Positions 45,509 through 54,099 of a DNA stretch of 64,000 nucleotides are shown here, in pieces. Location: positions 124,001 through 188,000 of the forward strand of contig NZ_FCNX02000002.1 of the NCBI RefSeq assembly GCF_001544835.2. Direction: 5' to 3'. This stretch comes from Caballeronia fortuita. Lineage in GTDB: Bacteria; Pseudomonadota; Gammaproteobacteria; Burkholderiales; Burkholderiaceae. The notes under the pieces are model-generated. The model had not been told where the DNA came from and searched no databases. It saw nothing but the letters and a program-made list of their open reading frames with translations. Made by a program: the position numbers and the translations under genes. Position 1 is the first letter of the stretch. Each line of letters starts with the position of its first letter.

Positions 45509-46929
45509 GTGCAAATCCGCGCGTTGTGATCGTCGGCGCGGGGCCTGCCGGAATCCGCGCGGCGCAGACACTCGTGGCGGCAGGCGTTCGTCCCGTCGTC
45601 ATCGACGAAAACGCGCGCTGGGGCGGGCAGATCTATCGACAGCCGCCGGAAGATGCGGGCTTCGTGCGCCGCAAGTCGACGCTCTACGGCTTCGAGGCCC
45701 CCAAAGCCGAAGCCCTGCACGACACGATGGCCCGGCTGCTTCCGAAAATCGACTACCGCCCCGACACGCTCGTCTGGTCCTGCGAGCAGAACCGGCTCGA
45801 CACGCTCCGCGCGGGCCGCGAGGCGAGCGTGCCGTTCACGCATCTGATCATCGCGAGCGGCGCGACGGATCGCATCGTGCCGGTTCCCGGCTGGACGCTC
45901 GCGGGCGTCTTCACGCTCGGCGCCGCACAGGTCGCGTTGAAGGCGCAGGGCTGCGCGATCGGCTCGCGCGTCGTGCTGGCAGGCACCGGGCCGCTGCTCT
46001 ATCTCGTCGCGTATCAGTACGCGAAGGCGGGCGCGAAGGTCGCAGCCGTGCTCGACACGAACCCGCTTTCGCGACAGGTCGCCGCCGCCCCGCGCATGCT
46101 GAATCAGCCCGCGACCTTCGCCAAGGGCATGTTCTACGTCGGCTGGTTGCACGCGCGCGGCGTGCGCATCGAGCGCGGCGTGACGCTCGATGGCATCGAT
46201 GGCGACGCAGCCGTCCACGGCATCCGCTGGCGCACGCGTCGCGGCGAATCGCGCACGCTCGATTGCGATGCCGTCGGCATGGGCTTCGGCCTGCGTCCCG
46301 AAACGCAACTCGCTGATCTCGCCGGTTGCCGCTTTCGCTTCGATGCGCTCAATCGCTGCTGGATTCCCGAACGCGATACGGCGGGCCGCAGTTCCGTGCG
46401 CCACGTCTATCTCGCCGGCGACGGCGCGGGCATCGCGGGCGCGGACGCCGCCGAACTCGCAGGACGCCGCGCCGCGCTCGCGCTGCTGGAGGATATCGGC
46501 ATCGTGGCCCACGAAAGCGCCCCGCCCGATGCGGCGGCGCTCGAACGCAAACTATCGCGCATCGCCGCTTTTCGCGCGGGCATCGAGCAGGCATTCGCGC
46601 CGCCGTCGAACGCCGCGCAGCACTGGCCCGACGATCTCGTGATCTGCCGTTGCGAGGAAATAACCGCGGGCGCGCTGCGCGCGTGCATCCGCGGCGGCCT
46701 CGCGACGGAAATCAATCGCCTGAAGGCGCTCACGCGCATCGGCATGGGGCGCTGTCAGGGGCGCATGTGCGGCGAGTCTGCCACCGCGCTGCTTGCTGCC
46801 GAAACCGGCAAGCCGCTCGCCGACGTCGGCCGTCTGCGCAGTCAGGCGCCCATCAAACCGATTCCGATCACGCCGATGCTCTACGACGACGGCGTCAGCG
46901 TGCAGCCGGAGGAAGCGCACGATGAATGA
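45505..46929 (+). CDS. FAD/NAD-dependent oxidoreductase, HcnB/opine oxidase subunit A type
   Basis: A 474-residue flavoprotein. FAD motif VIVGAGPAGIRAAQ, NAD motif VVLAGTGPLLYLVAYQ and a second FAD block (HVYLAGDGAGIAGADAAELAG). The C-terminal BFD-like [2Fe-2S] domain has four cysteines in ICRCEEIT and GMGRCQGRMC. HcnB oxidises glycine to HCN with HcnA and HcnC. OoxA/NoxA subunits cleave opines. Beside an importer, a catabolic opine or amino-acid oxidase is the better guess. The start (GGAGAG before ATG) overlaps the HcnA-like stop. Confidence 0.88.
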   Translation: MSANPRVVIVGAGPAGIRAAQTLVAAGVRPVVIDENARWGGQIYRQPPEDAGFVRRKSTLYGFEAPKAEALHDTMARLLPKIDYRPDTLVWSCEQNRLDTLRAGREASVPFTHLIIASGATDRIVPVPGWTLAGVFTLGAAQVALKAQGCAIGSRVVLAGTGPLLYLVAYQYAKAGAKVAAVLDTNPLSRQVAAAPRMLNQPATFAKGMFYVGWLHARGVRIERGVTLDGIDGDAAVHGIRWRTRRGESRTLDCDAVGMGFGLRPETQLADLAGCRFRFDALNRCWIPERDTAGRSSVRHVYLAGDGAGIAGADAAELAGRRAALALLEDIGIVAHESAPPDAAALERKLSRIAAFRAGIEQAFAPPSNAAQHWPDDLVICRCEEITAGALRACIRGGLATEINRLKALTRIGMGRCQGRMCGESATALLAAETGKPLADVGRLRSQAPIKPIPITPMLYDDGVSVQPEEAHDE

Positions 46930-48055
46930 CACGCGTCATTTCGATGTCGTCATCGCGGGCGGCGGGCTCGTCGGTTCCTCGACGGCGCTCGCGCTCGCGA
47001 AGCAGGGGATGCGCGTCGCGCTCGTCGAACGGCGCTTTTGCGGCGCCCAGGCGAGCGGCGTGAACTACGGCGGCGTGCGCACGCAGGGGCGCACCGAAGA
47101 GCAACTGCCGCTCGCGGTGCGCGCGCGCCGCGTCTATGCGCGGCTGCCGGAACTCATCGGCATCGACGGCGAACTCGTGGTGTCGGGTCATCTAAGGCTC
47201 GCGCGGCGCGAAGCCGATCTCGACGTGCTCGATCGATGGTCGGCGATGGCGCGCGAACACGGCGTCGAATCGCAGGTAATGCGCGGCGCGGCGTTTCGCG
47301 CGCGCTATCCGTGGCTTGGCGCGGCGGCGATCGGCGGTTCGCTTTGTCCGTCCGATGGTCACGCGAATCCGCGCCTCGTAGCGCCCGGCTTCGCACATGC
47401 GGCCCGCCGCGCCGGCGCGGACGTGCGAGAGCAGACCGAGCTTGCCGACATCGTCTTCGACGGCACGCGCTTTCAGATGCGCGCGGGCAACGAACGCATC
47501 AGCGCCGACTGGCTCGTCAACAGCGCGGGCGCGTGGGCGAATCGCATCGCGGGCAGCTTCGGCGAGAGCGCGCCAATGAAGCCCATCTATCCGAACATGT
47601 GGGTGACCGAGCCGCTGCCAATTTTCATCGGTCACAGTCTCGGCGTGGTGGGCGGCGGCATCTATGCGCGGCAGGTCGAGCGCGGCAACTGCGTGATCGG
47701 CGGCGGGCGCGGTCATGGCGACGGCGAATACGCGCAGCCATCGACGGCGACCACGCGTGCCGTGATGCGCGACGCCTGTGCGCTCCTGCCCGCATTGCGC
47801 GATGCGCTTCTGATTCGCACATGGAGCGGCGTCGAGGGCGAGACACCCGACAACAATCCGGTCATCGGACCGAGCCTCACCACGCCGCGCCTGCTTCATG
47901 CATTCGGATTCTCGGGCGGCGGCTTCCTGCTTGCGCCCGGCGTCGGCGAAGTGCTCGCCGAGCTCGTCACGCAGGGCGAAACCAGCACGCCGATCGGCGC
48001 CTTCTCGATCGGACGGTTCAGTTCGATGCCTCTTTCCGCCATTCCCCAGTCATAA
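46922..48055 (+). CDS. FAD-dependent oxidase, HcnC/DadA-like
   Basis: A 377-residue D-amino-acid-oxidase-fold protein. N-terminal VVIAGGGLVGSSTALALAKQGMRVALVE and a C-terminal GVEGETPDNNPVIGP...HAFGFSGGGFLLAPGVG. This is the amine-oxidising subunit of HcnABC or opine oxidase complexes. It overlaps the previous gene by 8 bases. The substrate would be the compound brought in by the ABC system: an opine, glycine-like or secondary amine. Confidence 0.87.
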   Translation: MNDTRHFDVVIAGGGLVGSSTALALAKQGMRVALVERRFCGAQASGVNYGGVRTQGRTEEQLPLAVRARRVYARLPELIGIDGELVVSGHLRLARREADLDVLDRWSAMAREHGVESQVMRGAAFRARYPWLGAAAIGGSLCPSDGHANPRLVAPGFAHAARRAGADVREQTELADIVFDGTRFQMRAGNERISADWLVNSAGAWANRIAGSFGESAPMKPIYPNMWVTEPLPIFIGHSLGVVGGGIYARQVERGNCVIGGGRGHGDGEYAQPSTATTRAVMRDACALLPALRDALLIRTWSGVEGETPDNNPVIGPSLTTPRLLHAFGFSGGGFLLAPGVGEVLAELVTQGETSTPIGAFSIGRFSSMPLSAIPQS

Positions 48056-48069
48056 CAAGGAAAATTTCG

Positions 48070-49116
48070 ATGAAGCTGCCCCGCACACTCGTTTCGCTCG
48101 CCGCGCTCGTTGCGCTCGGCGCGTCGACTTCCGCCTGGTCGCAGAGCAAGACCCTCTACATCGGCATGAATGGCGGGCCGATGGAAAAGGCCTACACGAG
48201 CCAGGTGCTGCCCGACTTCGAGAAGGCCAACAACGTAAAGGTGGTCGTGGTGCCGGGCACTTCGTCCGACGTGCTGGCGAAGCTGCTCGCGAACCGCAAC
48301 AGCCCGCAGATTCACGTCGCGTTTCTCGATGACGGCGTGATGGCCCGCGCCGTCAGCATGGGTGTGTGCCAGAAGCTCGACGACGCGCCGGTGCTCAAGG
48401 AGCTGTATCCGTTCGCGCGCCTGAAGGACGACATGGGCGCGGGCGTGCAGCTCGGCATGACCGGCATCGGCTACAACACGAAGCTCTTCAAGGACAAGGG
48501 CTGGGCGCCGCCGACCTCGTGGCTCGATTTCGCCGATCCGAAGTACAAGGGCAAGGTCGTGTTCCAGTCGGCGTCGAGCAGCACTTTCGGCCTGCATGGT
48601 TTTCTCGCGCTCAATCGCCTATGGGGCGGCAGCGAGAAGAACGTCGAGCCGGGCTTCAGCAAATGGGCGACGACGGTCGGCCCGAATGTCGTCGAATATA
48701 TTCCGAACTCGGCGAAGCTCTCGGAGATGATCACGACGGGCGAAGCCGGCCTTTTCCCGCTCACGCCGACCGCCATCGGCGATCTCAAGGACAAGGGCCT
48801 GCCGGTGGCTTACGTGGCGCCGAAGGAAGGCGCGGTGCTGCTGCTCGTGGATGTGTGCGTCGTGAAGAACAATGCGGACCCGGCGCTCGCGCAGAAGCTC
48901 GCGCAATATCTGTTGTCCGCGCCCGCGCAGACCAAGGCGGCGGAGGCCGGCAAGCAGATTCCCACCAACACGCAGGCGAAGATGACGCCCGACATGGAGA
49001 AGAATCTCGGCGACCTCAACGCGCTCGTGAAGAAGGTAACCGTCGTGGACTGGGATTCCATCAACGCGAATCGCGCGCAGTGGGATCAGCGCTGGAATCA
49101 GCAGATCGAGAAGTAA
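48070..49116 (+). CDS. ABC transporter periplasmic binding protein (PotD/AfuA-like)
   Basis: A 348-residue binding protein with a Sec signal peptide (MKLPRTLVSLAALVALGASTSAWSQ). Characteristic segments are VVVPGTSSDVLAKLLANRNSPQIHVAFLDDG and GIGYNTKLFKDKGWAPPTSWLDF. It would deliver the substrate to permeases 1 and 2. AAGGAAAA precedes the start. It is the last gene of the operon, and a strong terminator hairpin follows. Confidence 0.88.
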   Translation: MKLPRTLVSLAALVALGASTSAWSQSKTLYIGMNGGPMEKAYTSQVLPDFEKANNVKVVVVPGTSSDVLAKLLANRNSPQIHVAFLDDGVMARAVSMGVCQKLDDAPVLKELYPFARLKDDMGAGVQLGMTGIGYNTKLFKDKGWAPPTSWLDFADPKYKGKVVFQSASSSTFGLHGFLALNRLWGGSEKNVEPGFSKWATTVGPNVVEYIPNSAKLSEMITTGEAGLFPLTPTAIGDLKDKGLPVAYVAPKEGAVLLLVDVCVVKNNADPALAQKLAQYLLSAPAQTKAAEAGKQIPTNTQAKMTPDMEKNLGDLNALVKKVTVVDWDSINANRAQWDQRWNQQIEK

Positions 49117-49170
49117 GTGGTGTCGGCTTCGTCAGCGACGCGCTTTGTTCGCGTGATCCGCTGAACGGCG

Positions 49171-49198
49171 CGGCAGCGGGCCGACATGCCCGCTGCCG
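49171..49198. terminator. Strong intergenic terminator hairpin
   Basis: CGGCAGCGGGC-CGACAT-GCCCGCTGCCG is a perfect 11-bp stem with a 6-base loop, between the convergent binding-protein gene (stop 49116) and the MFS gene (stop 49211). T-tracts are poor on both sides, but stem strength and position fit a bidirectional terminator. Confidence 0.7.
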
Positions 49199-49210
49199 TA
49201 GGTTGCGGGT

Positions 49211-50443
49211 TCAGCGCGTGCGCGCCCAGTACACCAGAGCCGCGCAGGCGAGCAGCAGGCTTCCGGTGACGAAGAACACCGAGTGCAGCCCGAGCCACAC
49301 GCCGATCTGCCCGCCGATCAGCGGCCCGGCGACCTGCCCGCTGAATTGCGCGGATTGCAGATAGCCGAGCATCTGCCCGCTGCGGCTTTCATCGACGGCA
49401 CTGCGCGCGAGCTTCGAGATCGACGGCAGCAAGCCCGCGAGCGTCATCCCCATGAGGACCCGCAGCGCGGCGAGTTGCCACCACTGATGCACGAACGCTT
49501 GCGGAATCATCGCGATACCGGTCAGCACGAGACATCCGATGATCACGTTCCAGCTTCCGATGCGGTCCGCCAGCGCGCCGAGCCGCGCCGCCGTGAGCAC
49601 GCTGCCGAGCGCGGAGCACGCCATGACGACGCCCGCGATGCGCGCCACGCGATCGCCCGTCACGCCGAGCCCGCCGATATAGACGGTGATGATCGGCTCG
49701 ATCGACATGTTCGCGAGCAGCACCATCATCGCGGTCGCAAGGAGCGCCGCCACGACGAGACCGTTCGCACGATGTGCGTGGGTCGATGCCGTATGCGTCG
49801 CGCGCTTTTTCGCATCGGCGGGATGGAAGTCTTCCTTCACGAGGACGATGGTGAACAGCGCGGCCACCGCGATCATGCCCGCGCCCGCGAAAAACGTTCC
49901 GCGAATGCCGATCAGTCCCGGCAGCATCCCGCCGATGAGCGGCCCGGCGAGATTGCCCGCGAGCGCGCCCGTCGACAATATCCCGAGCGCCCACCCTGCC
50001 CGCTCGCGCGGCGCCTGCGTGCCGATCATCACCGTCGAAGCCGACGCGTAGCCACCGATCAGCCCCGCGAGCAGACGCAAGGCCACCAGTTGATGCACCG
50101 ACTGCGCGACGCCTATCAGCGACATCACGATGGCCATGCCGAGCGCCGCGCGCACGAGCATCGGCTTGCGGCCGTAGCGATCGGCGAGACGTCCCCAGAG
50201 CGGCGCGGTGACGGCGGTGCCGAGAAACGTCGCGCTGAACGCGACGCCCGACCATTCGATCACCGACGCCTGCGAATTCACGCCGAGCTGCCGCACGTAG
50301 AGCGGCAGAAACGGCAGCAGCATGCTCAGACTCACGAGCGTCGTGAACGAACCGAACACGCAGACGGCGAGATTGCGCCGCCAGTACTGGCCGTTGCGTT
50401 CCGCATAGCCGAGGTGCATCGGGGATTGCACGATCTCGCTCAT
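49211..50443 (-). CDS. MFS efflux transporter (MdtG-like)
   Basis: A 410-residue 12-segment major facilitator. It has the antiporter-type motif APLWGRLADRYGRKPML in loop 2-3 and a second copy (GALADRIGSWNV) in loop 8-9. The GILSTGALAGNLAGPLIGG segment is the drug-antiporter motif C. An exporter of drugs or metabolites is expected. Its ATG overlaps the stop of a 27-codon upstream frame by 4 bases, and the divergent-direction LysR gene on the same strand upstream (50636-51559) may regulate it. Confidence 0.88.
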   Translation of the reverse strand: MSEIVQSPMHLGYAERNGQYWRRNLAVCVFGSFTTLVSLSMLLPFLPLYVRQLGVNSQASVIEWSGVAFSATFLGTAVTAPLWGRLADRYGRKPMLVRAALGMAIVMSLIGVAQSVHQLVALRLLAGLIGGYASASTVMIGTQAPRERAGWALGILSTGALAGNLAGPLIGGMLPGLIGIRGTFFAGAGMIAVAALFTIVLVKEDFHPADAKKRATHTASTHAHRANGLVVAALLATAMMVLLANMSIEPIITVYIGGLGVTGDRVARIAGVVMACSALGSVLTAARLGALADRIGSWNVIIGCLVLTGIAMIPQAFVHQWWQLAALRVLMGMTLAGLLPSISKLARSAVDESRSGQMLGYLQSAQFSGQVAGPLIGGQIGVWLGLHSVFFVTGSLLLACAALVYWARTR

Positions 50444-50523
50444 GTCGACCTCGACGCAGCGAACGGAACGGCGGCGAGCGCAGGCCGCGAGACCTGGAAC
50501 CGCTCGTATGCCAGTTGCTTCAT
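50440..50523 (-). CDS. Possible 27-residue leader peptide coupled to the MFS gene
   Basis: The frame starts MKQLAYERFQVSRPAL and ends in an Ala/Ser-rich tail. An excellent ribosome-binding site (TGGAGGG, eight bases before the ATG) precedes it. Its stop codon overlaps the MFS start (ATGA), so translation of the MFS gene may depend on it. No known family. It could be a short translated leader that sets expression, or simply chance. Confidence 0.4.
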   Translation of the reverse strand: MKQLAYERFQVSRPALAAVPFAASRST

Positions 50524-50635
50524 GAATAGGCCCTCCATCATCGCGCAGGACGCAACATGCGCGCCCCCGATGAAGGCCAGTCTATATTCGATCGAACCTG
50601 GACAGAATCGACGCGGATCGGAAGACAATCTTCCG

Positions 50636-51559
50636 CTATTCGATCGAATCGATTTGCAGTTGCCTGAAGCGGCGTCGCAGGCGCGGCGTGGCGAAGTCGA
50701 CGAACGCGCGCACCTTCGGCACCGAAAGACGTCCGTGCGGCGTCAGCAGATGCACCGGCGAAGGCGCATGCTCGCTGTCCGGCAGCACGATCTGCAGCGT
50801 CCGCTCCTTCACTTCTCTCGCGACGTGATAGGAAAAGAGCCGCGTGAGGCCATGTCCATCGACGGCGGACGCAACTGCCGCGCGCACCGTGTTTACGATG
50901 AAACGCGGCGCGAACTGCACGACCTGGGGAATCGTCGAGCCGTTCGAGGTCGGGAAGCTCCATGAATCGAGGCCGAAGTGCGTCATTGAAATGATTTGAT
51001 GCTGCGCGAGATCGGCCGGTTTGCCGATGCGCGGATGCTTCGCGAGATAGCCCGGCGACGCGGCCACGACGCGTCGCACTTCGCCGACGGGAATCGCGAC
51101 GAGCGTCGAGTCCGAAAGATGTGCGATGCGCAACGCGACATCGATGCCTTCATCGATCAGGCTGACGGGCCGGTCGAGCAGTTGCAGGCGCACGGAAACC
51201 GCGGGAAAGCGCGCGATGAAATCGTCCAGCAGCGGACGCAGCAGATCTTCGCCCGCCGCGACCGGCGCGGTGATCGTCAGCAGCCCGCGCGGAGCGGCGC
51301 GTTCGTGCGCGATCAGCAGATCGGCTTCTTCGAGATCGGTAAGGATGCGGCGGCACGCAACGGCATAGCGTTCGCCGGCTTCGGACAGCTTGATGGTGCG
51401 CGTCGTGCGATGCAGCAGCGCCGTCCCCGTATGTTCCTCGAGAAAGGCGATCGCCCGGCTGACGGCGGCGGGGGAGCGGCCGAGGCGCCGCCCCGCGCCC
51501 GCCAGGCTGCCTTCGTCGAGCGTGGCGATGAAGACTTTCATCGCGTCGATTCGGTCCAT
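50636..51559 (-). CDS. LysR-type regulator
   Basis: A 307-residue LysR protein. HTH at residues about 5-63 (DAMKVFIATLDEGSLAGAGRRLGRSPAAVSRAIAFLE) and effector domain from about 90 (GLLTITAPVAAGEDLLRPLL), the CrgA/DmlR-like subgroup. The start is MDRIDAMKV; the longer upstream frame has no ribosome-binding site. It is upstream of the MFS gene on the same strand and likely controls it. Confidence 0.87.
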   Translation of the reverse strand: MDRIDAMKVFIATLDEGSLAGAGRRLGRSPAAVSRAIAFLEEHTGTALLHRTTRTIKLSEAGERYAVACRRILTDLEEADLLIAHERAAPRGLLTITAPVAAGEDLLRPLLDDFIARFPAVSVRLQLLDRPVSLIDEGIDVALRIAHLSDSTLVAIPVGEVRRVVAASPGYLAKHPRIGKPADLAQHQIISMTHFGLDSWSFPTSNGSTIPQVVQFAPRFIVNTVRAAVASAVDGHGLTRLFSYHVAREVKERTLQIVLPDSEHAPSPVHLLTPHGRLSVPKVRAFVDFATPRLRRRFRQLQIDSIE

Positions 51560-51839
51560 GTCGGCTCGGTGCGTCGGTGATCGATGAAGCGCCCAGTTTA
51601 GCCGAGCGAATGGCCTGGAAACGTCCATTCCGCGCTTCGATTCGATGCGTCCGCGTTGAACGGACGCAGGCATCGAACGCGCGCGCCATCGCCCTTCGCG
51701 TTGTCATCTTCCTCTCCGATCTGGTGCATCACCGTGCGCGGCGGTGCATTTGCCCGATCCCTTCGCCCCTCTTTCAGTGCATGCGAAAACTCGCAGGTCC
51801 GCCCGTCAAGGCGCCTCGCGCTGGCACACATCATGCATA
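51560..51839. other. Intergenic region without a recognisable gene
   Basis: This is the divergent region between the LysR gene and the amino-acid ABC operon. The left 280 bases show no gene or clear signal. The right end (51840-51873) carries the tandem palindrome listed next. Confidence 0.45.
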
Positions 51840-51873
51840 TTGAATTTTATTCAAGTCACTTGAATTTTATTCC
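51840..51873. promoter_or_regulatory. Tandem TTGAATTTTATTCAA palindrome upstream of the ABC/ureohydrolase operon
   Basis: TTGAAT-TTT-ATTCAA (51840-51854) is a perfect 15-bp palindrome. TTGAATTTTATTCC (51860-51873) repeats it 20 bases further, two helical turns, so both copies face the same side of DNA. They lie 38-72 bases before the start codon at 51912 in an otherwise GC-rich area, in a good place for repression or activation. The XRE-cupin regulator encoded in the same operon (56880-57539) is the likeliest ligand. Confidence 0.6.
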
Positions 51874-51911
51874 GGTTGTTTTCACAATAGCTCACACGCA
51901 AGGGGAGCATC

Positions 51912-52766
51912 ATGAACCAACGTCTTCGCCATTTGCTGACCATCCTGACGGGCGCGCTCGCGCTTAACGCCGCTGCGCCGTCTCTCGCGCACGCGGACGA
52001 TCTGCTCGGCCGCGTCAAGTCGAACAAGGAAATCACGATCGCCACGGAAGCGCGTTACGCGCCCTTCGAATACGTCGATAACGGCAAGATCGTCGGCTAT
52101 GACGCCGATCTGATGGCCTACGTCCTCAAGTCCCTGCCCGATGTGAAGGTCAAGCAACTCGACCTGCCGTTTCAGGGCCTGCTGCCCGGTCTCGATGCAA
52201 AGCGCTTCGACATCGTCGTGACGGCCGTGACCGTCAACAAGGACCGCGCCGATCATTTCGCGTTCACCGTTCCCGTCGCCGACGCGACCACCGGCGTGCT
52301 CACCCGCTCCGCCGATACCTCCATCAAAGGGCCAAACGATCTGAACGGCAAGGTGGTCGGTTCGCAGACCGGCTCCGCGCAATTGCAGGCGCTGATGGCG
52401 CTCGACAAGAAGCTGAAGGAAGCCGGCGGTCCCGGCATCAAGCAGATCAAGCAATACGTCGCGTTCGACGAAGCCTATGCCGACCTCGCCGTTGGCCGGC
52501 TCGATGCCGTCGCGCAGTCCGTCGCCAATCTCGGGCCGTTGCTGAAATCGCGTCCGGGCGTGTTCGCGGTGCTGCCGCAGACTATCGGTCCGAAGAGCTA
52601 CTTCGCCTGGGTCGCGCGCAAGGACGCCGACAGCGCCGCGCTGCTCAAGCTCTTTAGCGATGGCATCGCCAAAGCAAACAGCGACGGCACCATGAAGAAG
52701 CTGCAGGAGAAATGGTTCGGCTCGACGATGGACGTTCCGGCCACGCTTCCGGCACCGTCCATCTGA
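51912..52766 (+). CDS. Amino-acid-type ABC transporter periplasmic binding protein
   Basis: A 284-residue SBP family 3 protein with a signal peptide (residues 1-28, ending SLAHA). The typical EARYAPFEYVDNGKIVGYDADLM segment and the KVVGSQTGSAQLQAL domain 2 block bind a polar or basic amino acid-like ligand. AAGGGGAG precedes the ATG. It is the first gene of an operon running to 58503 and is preceded by a tandem palindrome. Confidence 0.88.
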   Translation: MNQRLRHLLTILTGALALNAAAPSLAHADDLLGRVKSNKEITIATEARYAPFEYVDNGKIVGYDADLMAYVLKSLPDVKVKQLDLPFQGLLPGLDAKRFDIVVTAVTVNKDRADHFAFTVPVADATTGVLTRSADTSIKGPNDLNGKVVGSQTGSAQLQALMALDKKLKEAGGPGIKQIKQYVAFDEAYADLAVGRLDAVAQSVANLGPLLKSRPGVFAVLPQTIGPKSYFAWVARKDADSAALLKLFSDGIAKANSDGTMKKLQEKWFGSTMDVPATLPAPSI

Positions 52767-52773
52767 CATCGCG

Positions 52774-53436
52774 ATGAACGGTCCGGATCTGCTCACGCGC
52801 TGCATCGGCTACTCGCCGCAGTTGCTCGACGGCGCACTGACGACATTCCTGCTCTCGGCCGTCGCCGTGTGCTGCGGCTTCTTCGTCGGCGTGTTCGTCT
52901 ACACGATGTCGGTCAGCGACAGCCGGCTGATGCGCGGCACGGCGCGCGTGTATGTCAGTGTGCTGCGCGGCACGCCCGTGCTTGCGCAACTGCTGGTGTT
53001 CTACTACGTGCCGTCCGCGCTCGGGCTGGAATTGCCGGGGCTCGCGGCCGCCGTGATCGGGCTGTCGCTCAACACGGGCGCGTATCAGTCGCAGATTCTG
53101 GGCGCGGGGTTTCGCTCCATCGCGCCGGGGCAGATCGAGGCGGCATCGACCTTCAATCTCACGCGGGCCCAGACCTTGTGGCATATCGAAGTGCCGCAGG
53201 TCGTGCGCGCGACGCTGCCCGCGCTCGTCTCCGAAATGATCGATATCGTCAAGGCGTCGGCGGTGGTGTCGGTGATATCCGTGACGGATCTGATGCGCGT
53301 GGGACAGCAGCTTTCGTCATCGACATACCGGCCGCTCGAAGTCTACGCGCTGGCGGCGGTGTTCTATCTGGCGATCACGTCGCTGCTCGCGGGCGCGGGT
53401 CATGTGTACGCGCTGCGTGTGGCACGGCGTCCGTGA
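52774..53436 (+). CDS. Amino-acid ABC transporter permease 1
   Basis: A 220-residue HisM/GlnP-type permease with the EAA loop (GQIEAASTFNLTRAQTLWHIEVPQ). It starts seven bases after the binding-protein stop. It pairs with the permease at 53446. Confidence 0.86.
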   Translation: MNGPDLLTRCIGYSPQLLDGALTTFLLSAVAVCCGFFVGVFVYTMSVSDSRLMRGTARVYVSVLRGTPVLAQLLVFYYVPSALGLELPGLAAAVIGLSLNTGAYQSQILGAGFRSIAPGQIEAASTFNLTRAQTLWHIEVPQVVRATLPALVSEMIDIVKASAVVSVISVTDLMRVGQQLSSSTYRPLEVYALAAVFYLAITSLLAGAGHVYALRVARRP

Positions 53437-53445
53437 GGCATCGGC

Positions 53446-54099
53446 ATGAATAACTTCATCGCACTTGTTCCGCGCTTCATCGAAGCGATGGGCATCACGC
53501 TCGAAGTGAGCGTGCTGGCGGCGTTCATCGGCATCGTCGCGGGCTTCGCGATCAACGCGATGCGTCTCGCGTTCGGCCGTCCGTTCGCGCTCGTCTATGG
53601 CGCGTTCGTGTGGCTGGTGCGCGGCACGCCTTACTTGTCCCAGCTCGTGATCGTCTACTTCGGGCTGCCGGTTTTAGGCGTGACGTTGTCGGCCGTGCAG
53701 GCCACGATCCTTTCGCTCGCGTTCTATTCGAGCGCGTATTTCGCGGAGCTTTTTCGCGCCGCATGGGCGAGCGTTCCGCGCGGTCAGCTCGAAGCCGCCG
53801 CCGCTTTCGGCGTGAGCCGGCGTGACGCGTTCCGCTCAATCGAGTTGCCGCAGGCGCTTGCGTTCGCCGCGCCGCTCATCGCGAATCAAACCATTCTCGT
53901 CATCAAGGAGAGCGCGGTCGCGTCGATCATCACCGTGCCCGAACTGACGATGACGGCCAGCGATATCGTCGCGTCGAGCTACACGTATGTCGGCCCGTAT
54001 GCGCTTCTGATCGCGTGTTACTGGCTGCTCACGCAAGCCGTGTCGATGATCGCGCAGGCCGCCACTTCACGCATTCCGTTTCTGAAGAAGACATCATGA
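53446..54099 (+). CDS. Amino-acid ABC transporter permease 2
   Basis: A 217-residue permease of the same family (EAA loop GQLEAAAAFGVSRRDAFRSIELPQ). The stop overlaps the ATG of the ATPase gene by 4 bases. Together the two permeases make the heterodimeric pore. Confidence 0.87.
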   Translation: MNNFIALVPRFIEAMGITLEVSVLAAFIGIVAGFAINAMRLAFGRPFALVYGAFVWLVRGTPYLSQLVIVYFGLPVLGVTLSAVQATILSLAFYSSAYFAELFRAAWASVPRGQLEAAAAFGVSRRDAFRSIELPQALAFAAPLIANQTILVIKESAVASIITVPELTMTASDIVASSYTYVGPYALLIACYWLLTQAVSMIAQAATSRIPFLKKTS

